Below are positions 36,165 to 47,948 of a stretch of DNA of 64,000 bases, in pieces. The stretch is taken from assembly GCF_963676685.1 (NCBI RefSeq), contig NC_092347.1:86244592-86308591 (forward strand), in the 5' to 3' direction. Position 1 is the first letter of the stretch, and each line of letters begins with the position of its first letter. The notes under the pieces were generated by a model. It ran no database searches and was not told the origin of the DNA. It worked only from the letters and a program-made list of their open reading frames with translations. Origin of the DNA: Mytilus edulis (lineage: Eukaryota > Mollusca > Bivalvia > Mytilida > Mytilidae). The position numbers and the translations under genes were made by a program.

Positions 36165-37442
36165 TCTTTAAAATAGGGACGAAAGATACCAAAGGGACAG
36201 TCAAACTCATAAATCGAAAATAAACTGACAACGCCATGGCTAAAAATGAAAAAGACAAACAGACAAACAATAGTACACATGACACAACATAGAAAACTAA
36301 AAAATAAACCCCACGAACCCCACCAAAAACAAGGGGTGATCTCAGGTGCTCCAGAAGGGTAAGCAGATCCTGCTCAACATGTGGCACCCGTCGTGTTGCT
36401 TATGTGATAACAAATCCGGTAAATAGTCTAATTCGGTAGGTCACATTCATGAAAGGGAAGGGGATTGTAGTTACGACGTAAGGAACATATCCGATATCAT
36501 TTGTGAAACAGTTATTCCATAACGGTCAACCAACTCGTGATGGCGTCCGTAAAATTTACGAAGGGATGATTTCAACTTCACCATTTGGAACTCTTGGTTT
36601 AATAGCTTAACCCGCTATCAAGAAAATCATGATAGGAAATGCAAGAACGGGAATATCGTATCAATTGGGAGATATATACCCCGTATGCAGGTGCTGCTGG
36701 AACGTTTCTACTTAGAAATGGAAAGTTTACATTTGGAAAGCTGAAATCATCTATTTTGTCATAAAGTTTTGTTTTCAACTGACCCTCATTGTCAATTTCT
36801 AGATGTAAGTCAAGATATGAGGCTGGCTTAACTGTATCTGTAGTATCCTTTATCTTTAGTTCGATGGGCTAGATGCGTTCCACATAGTCACCAAATTTTG
36901 AATTATTAAGTGAAAGAACAGCATCTATATAGCGGAAAGTAGAGTTAAAAGATATCGCTAACTTCTTATCTTTCTTCCTAAGAAGTTCCTGTATGAAGTC
37001 AGCCTCATAATAATAAAGAAACAAGTCGGCAAGTAGAGGGGCACAATTTGTTCCAATTGGAATGCCGACAGTCTGTAACAAATATGTTGTCAATCAAGAA
37101 ATCAAGCATCTTGATAATATCAGTTTCAGAGAATTTTTTGTTTGAATCAGAGTGATCCTTTACAAAGTAGGATTTATTCCTCCCTAGGACAAGATACTTG
37201 TATCTACGTTGGCCATTCTTTTTTATGAAGCAAAGCAACACCAACTTTTTCAATTTGTCTTTTAGTTTGGAATGTGGAATACTTGTGTAAATAGTAGAAA
37301 AGTCAAATGTTTTAATACTGTTACAAGATGAAAGAGAGTTAGATTGTATGTACTCTAAAAGATCTTTGGAAATTTTAAGTATCAACATCTGATTCAGGTT
37401 CATCATAACAAACGGACAAATATGGCTGTATTTACATGCCAA
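36165..37442 (-). pseudogene. Decayed Penelope-like reverse transcriptase (unit 1)
   Basis: Two open pieces on the minus strand, 37,442-37,005 and 37,093-36,869, encode FDFSTIYTSIPHSKL, QTVGIPIGTNCAPLLADLF and FRYIDAVLSLNN. The last corresponds to the catalytic Y-I-D-D box with the second Asp replaced by Ala. A frameshift separates the pieces, and a segment of the family is missing at the join. The 3' end (36,165-36,600) is the dispersed sequence also found alone at 17,270. Assignment to Penelope-like elements rests on these motifs by memory; another non-LTR group is possible. Confidence 0.65.
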
Positions 37443-38149
37443 AAACTACTCTGAGTACAGACTTACCTATGAAGTTGGAAAAGTTTGTATGCCTATCATC
37501 CACCAGATATATAAAAGTTGAATGCATTTTGTGTTTCAGAAAGATAAAATCTCTTTTAGATTTTGATGGGCATTTTTTCCCATCATGCATAAATTAACTA
37601 AGTTGTGGTACAACTTAGAGATGCTCCCTCAGGTAAAAAAAAACGGTTTGTATTGTTTTGATTGTCCTTAATGGACAAGAGGTATCTTCACAACTACAGG
37701 TGAGTTAAAGAGTTTGCATACAATTTCATTATATTGACAACAATACAGTATTCATCGTTGGCGATGGTGATGACTCAGAGTTTATTTGAGTCAGTGAGTG
37801 GACTGTATCAAAGTAATTCAGGTGGTTGTTTATTTTTACACCTTCTGCAGAAAGGAAAAAAAATGATTTTATCTTTCTTAAACACAAAATGCATTGAACT
37901 TTTATATATCTAGTGGATGCTAGGCCTTAAAACTTTCCAAACGGCACAGGTAAGTCTGTACACAGATTAGTTTTTGAGGTGAAAATACGGCCATATTTGT
38001 CCATTTGTTATGATAAACCTTAATCAAGATGATGACGAAATTGTAAGGTCGTTACTTGGAAGTATGAATCATACCATGCAAACTCTAAATGCTGATGTAT
38101 GGAGTCTCTTGGTGTACCACCTAGCAGATTATATGTTAAAACTATATCA

Positions 38150-38312
38150 GGGGCCGTGTCAATGAAAGTATCCTAGGATATGTCCTAAGATAGGTCTTAG
38201 GACATTATTTAGGATGGTCTTAGGACGTGTCTGAGACATGTCTTAGGATGTAAAACAAAGCTGTCTTAGGACAGTCCTAACTACGATGGTCCTAGGACCA
38301 TCCTAACACATA
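38150..38312. repeat. TAGGAC-rich self-complementary element (unit 1)
   Basis: The motif TCTTAGGAC / GTCCTAAGA and variants occur many times in both orientations over about 160 bases (TCCTAGGATATGTCCTAAGA at the left; GATGGTCCTAGGACCATCC at the right, itself a perfect palindrome). It could fold into several alternative hairpins. No gene is seen from 37,450 to 38,150, where the sequence is decayed repeat. Confidence 0.7.
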
Positions 38313-38829
38313 TATATTTAATTGAAAAAAATATATAGAGATTTCTATGACATAGATTTTATTGTATTTTAATATTTATATGACTTTTGTATGGAAAACA
38401 ATTAACGCAAAATGAAAGTTAAAGATTTAACGTAATACTATTAAATACGTTATTTAAAAGTGTGATGGAAGATATAAATGATTTTAATACGAAAACAAAA
38501 TGAAATAGTCACAAAACTTTGTTAAATGCGATATTCGTGCTGCAATTTTAGTACGTAAACTAGTTTTGTCCTTAGGTCCACTCGATTTCATTACATGTAT
38601 TATGTATCGAATGAGGATTAGTTAAAAAAAAAAAAAAAGGTATTTTTTTCCCCATATTTAAATTTTTATTGCACCGTTTCGGTAAGTCGCAAAAATATTG
38701 CTTTACTGATAGTATTTTTTAGGCTTTAAAAAAGGCAGCACGAAATAAAAATAAAATTGGACCGAATACCTTCAAACTTTAACTAATTGTTCCATTGGGT
38801 ATCTTGTTTATAAATTGTATTCCATCGAC

Positions 38830-39890
38830 TTACATGGCTAAGAATAAAACATAGGGGTCAAATGCAGTTTTTGGCTTATATCTCAAAAACTAAAGCTTTT
38901 AGAGCAAATCTGACTGGAAAAAATTGGTCCACATAACTCAGCCCTGAAATATCTATAAAGAAATTTTGCATTTTTTTGTCCTCAGGAATAGATTACCTTA
39001 GCTGTATTTGGCAAAACTTTTAGGAATTTTGGTCCTCAAAGCTCTTCCATTTCGTACTTTATTTGGCCTTTTTAACTATTTTGGATTCGAGCGTCACTGA
39101 TGAGTCTTTTGTAGACGAAACGCGCGTCTGGCGTATATACAAAATTTAGTCCTGGTATCTATGATGAGTTTATTTGTTATAGATAGACATAAACTGTAAA
39201 CGGCAATAATATTCAGCAAACTAAGATCTACAAAAGAGTTAAATGACCAAAATTGTCAATTGACTCCTTAAGGGGTTATTGCCCTTTACAGACAGCTTTA
39301 CACAATTTGTTCATCAAGTTTGCTAACATTTTAAAATCTCCTCTAAAACTATTGTGCCTAATACTTCTTTTTTATGAATTGCATCCGAATTTTTTTCTTT
39401 AAATATTAATTGTAAAATCTTCATATATATGGAGAACTAAAGATAATCAATCAATCATTTAACAATTAATTCACGGACGCCATGGATAAAAATAGAACAT
39501 AGGGGTCAAATACAGTTTTTGCAGTTGGCTCATATCTCAGAAACTAAAGCATTTAGAGCAAATCTGACATGGGGTAAAATGGGGTAATTTTTTTCAAAAG
39601 GTCAAGATCTATCAGCCCTGAAACTTTCAGACAAACCGAAAAACTTATTGTTCGGTTGCTGCCAATAAATTGGTTATTTTAAGGAAACTTTGCAGTTTTT
39701 TGTTATTATCTTGAATATTATAATATTGAATATAAAGATAAACTGTAAACAGCAAAAATGTTCAGCAAAATAAGATCTACAAAAAGTTATAGTCGACCAA
39801 AACTGTCAATCGACCCCTAAAGGAGTTATTGTCCTTTAAGGACATTTTTTTAAGCCACTCATTAATACATATTGTAAATCAAAAATAATC
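38830..39890. repeat. Two diverged tandem copies of a dispersed repeat (unit 1)
   Basis: The first copy (about 38,830-39,340) and second (about 39,475-39,880) share CATAGGGGTCAAAT, AAACTAAAGC, TTTAGAGCAAATCTGAC and ACCAAAA(T/C)TGTCAAT in order. A 75-base direct repeat (TCTTTAAATATTAATTGTAA onward) lies at about 39,400-39,475 and 40,018-40,093. Confidence 0.7.
39091..39134 (+). ncRNA. Hammerhead ribozyme motif (unit 1)
   Basis: All parts of a type I hammerhead are present. Stem I is GCGTCA (39,091-39,096) with TGGCGT (39,129-39,134), six pairs including two G-U. The core CTGATGA is at 39,097-39,103. Stem II is GTCT/AGAC with a 5-nt loop. The core GAA is at 39,117-39,119. Stem III is ACGC/GCGT (39,120-39,127) with no loop. 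Cleavage is predicted after C39,128. Such short-stem-III hammerheads usually act as dimers and are known from Penelope-like elements and bivalve transcripts. Confidence 0.85.
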
Positions 39891-40344
39891 ATTGATGTAA
39901 GATTTAAGCAAAAAAATAACAGTTGAACGATTCAGGTTCTTGGGATCCTCTTGTTTGATTGGTGTTTTACTTGTATAATGTTTAGAATATGTCTGTTTGT
40001 GTAATGTTTTTGATGTTTTCTTTAAATATTAATTGTAAAATCTTCATATATATGGAGAACTAAAGATAATCAATCAATCATTTAACAATAAATTCGTGAA
40101 GATTTCCACAGAACCCTGTGTCTTGATTGATATTGCTGCTGTCATTGTAAAAGTGTAATGTTGACTGTAAAAACGTCCATTTATTCGTAAAAAACAAAAT
40201 TAAAAAAACTTTTTTATCTGTACTTGCTTTAGCTATACAAGTCTGTTTTAAAAATAGAACTATATATATAGTTTTTCTCAAATAGTCACTTTGTTTTACT
40301 TCGTCAAGTATAGTGATAACCAGATCAAAGAATGACAGAACAAC

Positions 40345-41862
40345 ATCAAATACTGGAACGAAAACATCATGTAACAACATCTAATACTGGAACGAAAACA
40401 TCATGTAACAACATCTAATACTGGAACGAAAACATCATGTAACAACATCTAATACTGGAACGAAAACATCATGTAACAACATCTAATACTAGAACGAAAA
40501 CTTCATGTAACAACATCAAATACTGGAACGAAAACATCATGTAACAACATCTAATACTGGAACGAAAACATCATGTAACAACATCTAATACTGGAACGAA
40601 AACATCATGTAACAACATCTAATACTGGAACGAAAACATCATGTAACAACATCTAATACTAGAACGAAAACATCATGTAACAACATCAAATACTGGAACG
40701 AAAACATCATGTAACAACATCTAATACTGGAACGAAAACATCATGTAACAACATCTAATACTAGAACGAAAACATCATGTAACAACATCTAATACTGGAA
40801 CGAAAACATCATGTAACAACATCTAATACTAGAACGAAAACATCATGTAACAACATCAAATACTGGAACGAAAACATCATGTAACAACATCTAATACTGG
40901 AACGAAAACATCAAATACTGGAACGAAAACATCATGTAACAACATCTAATACTGGAACGAAAACATCATGTAACAACATCTAATACTAGAACGAAAACAT
41001 CATGTAACAACATCTAATACTGGAACGAAAACATCATGTAACAACATCAAATACTGGAACGAAAACATCATGTAACAACATCTAATACTGGAACGAAAAC
41101 ATCATGTAACAACATCTAATACTGGAACGTAAACATCATGTAACAACATCTAATACTGGAACAAAAACATCATGTAACAACATCTAATACTGGAACGAAA
41201 ACATCATGTAACAACATCAAATACTGGAACGAAAACATCATGTTACAACATCTAATACTGGAACGAAAACATCATGTAACAACATCAAATACTGGAACGA
41301 AAACATCATGTAACAACATCTAATACTGGAACGAAAACATCATGTAACAACATCAAATACTGGAACGAAAACATCATGTAACAACATCTAATACTTGAAC
41401 GAAAACATCATGTAACAACATCAAATACTGAAACGAAAACATCATGTAACAACATCTAATACTGGAACGAAAACATCATGTAACAACATCTAATACTGGA
41501 ACGAAAACATCATGTAACAACATCTAATACTGGAATGAAAACATCATGTAACAACATCAAATACTGGAACGAAAACATCATGTAACAACATCAAATACTG
41601 GAACGAAAACATCATGTAACAACATCTAATACTGGAACGAAAACATCATGTAACAACATCTAATACTGGAACGAAAACATCATGTAACAACATCTAATAC
41701 TGGAACGAAAACATCATGTAACAACATCTAATACTGGAACGAAAACATCATGTAACAACATCAAATACTGGAACGAAAACATAATGTAACAACATCTAAA
41801 ACTGGAACGAAAACATCATGTAACAACATCAAATACTAGAACGAAAACATCATGTAGTGTAA
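40345..41862. repeat. 34-bp satellite, about 44 units (unit 1)
   Basis: The unit AACATCTAATACTGGAACGA then AAACATCATGTAAC repeats head to tail. The main variants are ATCTAAT/ATCAAAT and CTGG/CTAG. One shortened unit lies at about 40,907. It is contiguous, without spacers. From 41,870 to 43,040 there is no gene; a SINE-like tail (TCATTGGCAATCATACCACA) lies at about 42,640. Confidence 0.9.
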
Positions 41863-43044
41863 AACGTCAAATTTGGAAACATCATTACGTAATTTTAAAG
41901 CCATTTACAAGGACTTTGCAAATAATCATTACGAAATAACAAAACAGCATCATGTAATGTAACAACTTCATAAATTAAGACACATACACATAACGTAGTG
42001 TTAAAACCACATTTCCTAATAACATGACCACATCAAATAATGAAAAATATCAAGAGTACCACACCAGACATGCCATCTCTAGCGTTCCATACTAGTTATC
42101 ATTAAACCTTATCACTCGTTATGTTTTTTTGTTCTGTAAGGATATTTCATATAAGAAATATTTAGTTTCTGCTTTATTTATTTAATAAAAGGCCTATTGA
42201 TAATTTTTAGCATCCGAGATCCGAATATTTCGTCACCTTGGCATTGTATATAATATCCAACTCCTAAATTGTGCTGTGAATATAAGGTCAAGCTTTGAAT
42301 TAGAGTGGAAGACTTTTCTATTGTTGAAGATCTATGTTGCTTGTTTCTTGTTTGTTTGCTGTAAAGAGTAGCTGCCATAAAATAAAATACTATCGACACC
42401 TCTTGTAGATTGTCATTGTGTATATATAAAAAAAAGAGTATCTGGTCTTTCACGTTGCTCGTTTTTATATACATATAGATTAGACCGTTGGTTTTCCCGT
42501 TTGAATAGTTTTACACTAGTCATTTTTGGGGGGCCCTTTGTAGCTTGCTGTTCGTTGTGAACAAAGGCTCCGTGTTGAGGACCGTATTTTAACACTATAA
42601 TGGTTTACTTTTATAAATTGTGAATTGGATAGATAGAGAGTTGTCTCATTGGCAATCATACCACATCTTCTTACATGTATTAAAATATTGACTCCGAAAC
42701 CAATGAATACCACACAGACGAGACATTGTTTTTTCTTGTAAAATCTCAGATCGATCCAAACTAACTACAATTGCTTGTTTATTCATAATATGCATTCACC
42801 TTTTATATGAGACTTTCCAGACAATTGTTTTTAATGAATTAAATTTCAAAAGTTCAATGCTACACATCATGAATAATTTGGGGTAGGAATAGAAAATAAA
42901 CACAGAATTTGTTATGCTTAAGATGCATTGTATTCAACTAAAATTGTTAAAAACATGAATGAAATGAAAGTTTATATTGTTCGTCATATTATGTTGGAAT
43001 TCAAGTTAAGGGTGCCTATTGTTCTTCTTTGGTATAGTTTGATC

Positions 43045-44761
43045 TCAGTAAGACCCTGTAAAACAAATAGCAAATCGAATTAATTTTATATATCATAAAA
43101 CTTCAATTTTAAATAAAAATATATGTTAGACCAGAAAACTAAATTAAAGCCAATTAAAGAGTTAATCACGATATAGTATTTGGCAACTGTTATCTATTCA
43201 TTATACCGTATATATAACTATAGAACCATTTTAAACTAAGACCTAAAAATAGCAAAAGAAACCGTATATACAACTTTAAAACCATCTTAAACTAAGACAT
43301 AAAACTAGTAAAAGAAACCGTATATATAACTATAGAACCATCTTAAATTGAGACTTAAGGCTAGTAAATGTTTGAAGTAGAAACATTCATATTTTACGAT
43401 TATACGCTAGCTGGTATTTCCGATAAATCGTTCTATGAATTTCACAGTTAATATTGTAAGAATAACGTTGTTGTTTTTCGTTCGTTTGTTTTCTGTTTTT
43501 GTTTAGTAGGTTAATATAATGTGGGTTTTTTTTAATTGCATTACATATGAATGCATACTGACTGTGCTTATGAAATTCTATCCATCTTATGACGAAAATT
43601 TAATCCGTATCATGAAAGAGCAGTTTTGTTTTAAATTAATCTATTTTCAATATGCTAACAATGCTCATTGTTAAAGGGCGTATGGTGACCTTTCGTTATT
43701 AACGTCTATGCCATTTGTTCTCTTGTGCAGAGTTGCCTCATTTGCAAACATACCACATCTTATTATTTTTATATTTATCACACAGAGATTACGCTAATAT
43801 GTTATTTTTAGTTTTACTTACTCCTTTTTCCATATTTACCATATTGACCATGCCCTCCGGATCCGCCCGGCCAATATCCGCTTCCTTGACCGTATCCACC
43901 GTATCCACTTGATCCACCTGGATAATATCCACCGCTACCATATCCTTGTTGGCCGTAACCTCTGTATCCACTGCCCATTCCATAACTACTATATGGATCG
44001 TACATACCACCGCCCATTCCACCGCCGTACATTCCACCGCCATACATTCCACCGCCGTACATTCCACGGCCCATTCCACCGCCATACATTCCACGGCCCA
44101 TTCCACTGCCATAGTTGTCATCATCGCCATATATACCTCCACCATAAATTCCGCGACCTCCATAGATACCTCCACCGCCATAAATACCGCGACCGCCATA
44201 GATTCCGCCACCGCCATAAATTCCGCGGCCACCATAGATACCTCCACCATAAATACCACCTCCACCATAAATACCACCCCCGCCAATTCGTCCTACACCT
44301 CCAATACCACCAATTCCAATCATCCCTCCTCTCCAACCTCCTCCTCTAGATCCTATAATGAAAAATATTCAATAATTTGTCCTTATCCTCATATGTAGGT
44401 CCTGGTCATATATAAAAAAAAATATATCACAAAATTTCAGTTGTATATAAATTTCGCTTTCACAAAATATGTTCAGTACTATCAACTAAGAACAGATTTT
44501 TTTTAACATAAAACTGAAAAATAATTGAGAAACGAGATGTTGACGACAAGAAAATTTAACATTTCAAACAGTAAAAGAAGGGAGAGAACTGAATGTATTT
44601 GAATTAAGAAAAAACAGTAAATCCAGCAATTCTGCGACCATGTAGTTTGGTTAATCCAGTAAAGTGACTTGTTTCGTTATAGGAACAATGTTTGACTCAC
44701 CCCAGGTTGTTCCATTGATTAGCACAATGGCTAGAGACAGAATAAGCAGAATACACTTCAT
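43045..44761 (-). CDS. Shematrin-like Gly/Tyr-rich secreted protein, gene B (200 aa)
   Basis: Coding exons on the minus strand are 44761-44701 (signal peptide MKCILLILSLAIVLINGT), 44352-43822 (Gly-rich body) and 43055-43045 (tail). They join in frame to 201 codons with the stop. Mature start GSRGGGWRGGMIGIGG; many GGGIYGG and GGRGIYGG units, a short acidic break GDDDNYGS, GGGMYGG/GRGMYGG units, then a Tyr/Ser/Gly-rich stretch and a basic end KRRSY through the last exon. Without the last exon the frame would stop three codons later (GKRSK). The upstream acceptor TTTTTTCAG-ATAAA-ATG shows that a noncoding exon precedes it. Layout resembles shematrins; function is inferred from this only. Confidence 0.78.
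43204..43365. repeat. 55-bp tandem repeat, 3 units, in the last intron of gene B
   Basis: GTATATATAACTATAGAACC recurs with AAACTAAGAC spacing. Gene A has one copy of this unit; genes B and C have three. The same array in gene C lies at about 60,994-61,155. Confidence 0.75.
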
Positions 44762-45099
44762 TTTATCTGAAAAAATAAAATTGCTGAAATCATTAGAAAA
44801 AGGTCAAATGGTTACTAAAAAAATTTTTTTTTTATCATTAACTGTTCAATTGAAATAAACATTTATACTATTGAAATAATTTAATACACTTTTTATAAAC
44901 ATGAGGATAAACCAATCTATAAACCATTAGCTACGAGAAATCAAAGAATGGTTCAATCAGTAATAAAAGTGAAACAAATGGAATGATTATTCGCTTTCAG
45001 CAGCCAATTTCGTTCAATTTTGTCAAAATAAGCGATGAAACATTGCAAGTGAATAATTCCATCTCATTGAATCCGTTTTCATGTGACATTCAATTTAAC

Positions 45100-45139
45100 C
45101 AAGGACGTATAACTAACATACGTCTAATATACGTCCTTG
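45100..45139. repeat. Perfect 12-bp hairpin in the 5'UTR intron of gene B
   Basis: CAAGGACGTATA (45,100-45,111) pairs with TATACGTCCTTG (45,128-45,139) across a 16-nt loop. An identical copy lies at 62,902-62,941 in gene C. Confidence 0.7.
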
Positions 45140-45727
45140 ATTTAACACATAAGCTAGAGATTGGTTACGCATGTTTTAGTCGTGTTCAGTTACTAAAATG
45201 AAACAATTTCAACATTGAAAGTGACACAAAGGTAAACCATTCGTTGACTGATTCGATTCATAGAAAGAAAAAAAAACATTCTTATACAGGTAAAAACGAT
45301 GATTAACTTATTTTGTTAACCTATAGCATGAAATCAAACAGATATAAAAAAAAAATCAAATTGCACGAGGTCTATTTATATTTATGTTTATACTTATATC
45401 GTTTTATTTGACCGTCGGAAGTCTTCTGAGATCATTTCAATAGATAATTAAATGGCGTCTGGACTAAAATACACAGCACGTGTTCTATCTAATAAATGCA
45501 CTGTTTACCGTTTATTTCAGACTTATTGTAATTTGGATACACGTTTTAGAATGTTATAAATCAATTATGAGAACTTTGAGTCTAATCGGTGAACAAGATT
45601 ATGATAGCTTATCCCATTTTAATGCAAATTAGAAAACGAATATGTGTATACCTGTTGTTTGAAAAATCTTAGCGCATTTCTGGAATTATCTACACGGCAA
45701 ACCACTGTGGTTTCATTATTGTTCGTT

Positions 45728-45912
45728 GGATACCAATTTTCGTAGCTTTAGTGGGTACAGGTGAACCACGAAATTCAATTCAATGTCAACGAAATACAAA
45801 TTTTCTATTGGCTTGTTTGAAGACTTCGGCAAAACCACGAAAATAAATATCCACGAACATGAAAAGTTTCCTGAATCCACGAAAATTGGTACCCACGAAA
45901 ATAAATTATCCC
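45728..45912. mobile_element. CACGAAAAT-type MITE in the 5'UTR intron of gene B
   Basis: Inverted ends GGATACCAATTTTCGT and CACGAAAATTGGTACCC, with repeated CCACGAAA motifs between. I recognise it as a common mollusc MITE. Gene A lacks it at the matching place; gene C has it at 63,531-63,715. The 97-codon frame across it is a by-product. Confidence 0.7.
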
Positions 45913-46402
45913 TAGTATATACATATTTTAGAGAATTCCTGTAGCATGAAAATAATAGTAATTCAAATTCAACACGAAATAACTTGAAATGATATCCTTT
46001 GGGCGTCATTCAGTTGAAGTGGGTTGAAATATTTTGCCTCCCAGAATTCGTTTAGGAACGTTGGTGGCCCATAGTGGATTAATTGAAAGGGTATATTACA
46101 AAGAGACGAATGGTAAGGACGAAATCATCATGTTAATATGATCACAAAGACATGTGTGTGAGTATTGAAATGATGAATTGAAAACTCCAACACGAGCTTA
46201 ATCAAATCACTTACTTCTTTTTGAGTTCATGTGATTCTCTGAGTTTTTTAGCTTTTTTTTTTATATATTAAAAATATCTATGAGATAAATTACTGTGTGG
46301 CTTACATGGAATATACTTAATACTAGTAATTTGTCCCTTCAATAGACTATACCTAATACTAGTACATAATAGTCTTATATATTGAAAATAGATTGTACTT
46401 AC

Positions 46403-46478
46403 ATGTACTGGCAAGCTATTGACCAATTCTGGAATGGAAGATTACTGTTTCGAAACCGGAAAACATTGTCTTTATATA
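46403..46478 (-). promoter_or_regulatory. Gene B promoter: TATA box and noncoding first exon
   Basis: TATATAAA on the minus strand at 46,478-46,471. A donor GTAAGT starts at 46,402, leaving a noncoding exon of roughly 40 bases. Conserved with gene A (28,649-28,724). The matching part of gene C would lie about 270 bases beyond the window end. Confidence 0.62.
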
Positions 46479-47948
46479 GCATGGTATACAGTTGGTGTTT
46501 GCTGTCAAATTTGACACAAGCCATACTCGTGTCCAATTGATGTGTTTTTGGAAGTAAACTGTCATGTTAAGACAAGCTTGTACTACGACTTTTTGCAAAA
46601 CCTATGGATGAATAGTTCAAATTATGAACAAACAAAAGATCGATAGAATTATTTTTTTGAATGGATAACTAGTAAGATCAATTAGATGGATGACACTGCT
46701 ATAAACAAGATAATTTTAACATACCAAAATTTTACAATGACTAACAGTAAACTACCTTTCAAATTCATTATCATCAATTATAAATTAATGTGTTCGAATA
46801 ATAGAACGTAAATCTTAATGAAAGCCTTAGTAAAGCGCTTCAAAATAGAAAAAGATATCTACATTAAATTATTTTAAGTAGTAAATATGAATTATGAAAA
46901 CTACTTGGTTGCTATTTAGATAGGAAAAAATGTAATTAGAACAAAAACACAAGTGTCAATAGTTTATTCTATATATAAAAAAAATCAAATAAAAACTATA
47001 GTGCACTATAAATTAAATTTTAATGTAGTTTAATTCTAACAAAGTGAGTAATAATGAAATGAGAAATTACTAACAATAAAAATGGCTTTAGACTTCATAA
47101 ATCTAATAGTATTCATTTTATATAAATTTTGAGATATTTTACCAGCTTTTAAAATAATTCCATGTAACCACCCTTACGAGACACACTTTTAAAACCCGGT
47201 TTAGTCTTTATAATCCTCATGATATAATAATACGTACACGTTTTAAAGAAGAGGAGAACAAGCACACATAGCTTTATTTTTATATTTTAGGAGGGTGGGT
47301 GAACAAAACATTTTCAACTGTTACAAGGATCGCTTTTGTATTTCGCGCTGAAAAATAATAATTTCTACTTTTTAAACAAACTTTCCTACAGAACGTTTAT
47401 TTGCATCCTCACGAGTGAAAAATTCCTAGTTTTTTTGAAGATTTAACCAGGCCAGCACAATTATTTCTTATTGGTATAAGTACCAGAGTAAGCAATTTGA
47501 ATACCTCTTTAATTAAATCGCAGTACTAGATGCTACTTTTTTTCCATACAACTACTTAAAGACTTATTATTATTGTGAGCCATCCTCCTGAAAAACTAAA
47601 AAATGTGATACCCATACATATAATACTAACATTGTCATCCTATATTTGTTTACTATCGAGTGAGCTGTTTTCAACACACTATCGGTGCCGACACAACTAA
47701 TGGACATAACGTAACAGTTAAAATAGCTAGTGAATATGTATATAATAATAATGATAATGATTTTGATCCGTTAACTGAAAAGAATAACAATGAAGAAACA
47801 CAAAATAATTCCAAAGAAGAATTACACAAGATATGCGATCCATTCGAAACTCCCTTTTCGACCTTTTGAGAAATTAAGAATTTACGAAATACAAGAGGCT
47901 GTCACAACGACAGCAAACCGGATTTATTAATATTTATTTGTGTCCTGG

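Larger units (their letters stand above)
28920..46673. repeat. Segmental duplication unit 1 (about 17.75 kb)
   Basis: Every landmark recurs in the following unit at an offset of 17,754 to 17,803, in the same orientation and order. Only scattered base changes and small indels are visible (for example a 6-base ACTAGT insertion near 55,355 and one extra 34-bp satellite unit in the second copy). The unit starts just upstream of the gene A promoter and ends just upstream of the gene B promoter, regions that are themselves similar, which fits unequal crossing-over between paralogous promoters. Confidence 0.9.

Noticed and set aside
43789-44286. Val/Met/Glu-rich protein in another minus-strand frame of gene B
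   Set aside because: It is a frame shadow of the Gly-rich exon; the signal exon joins only to the Gly-rich frame.
43909-44398. His-rich and Thr/Ser-rich proteins on the plus strand opposite gene B (and opposite A and C)
   Set aside because: They are antisense shadows of the Gly-Tyr repeats and have no signal peptide or splice support.
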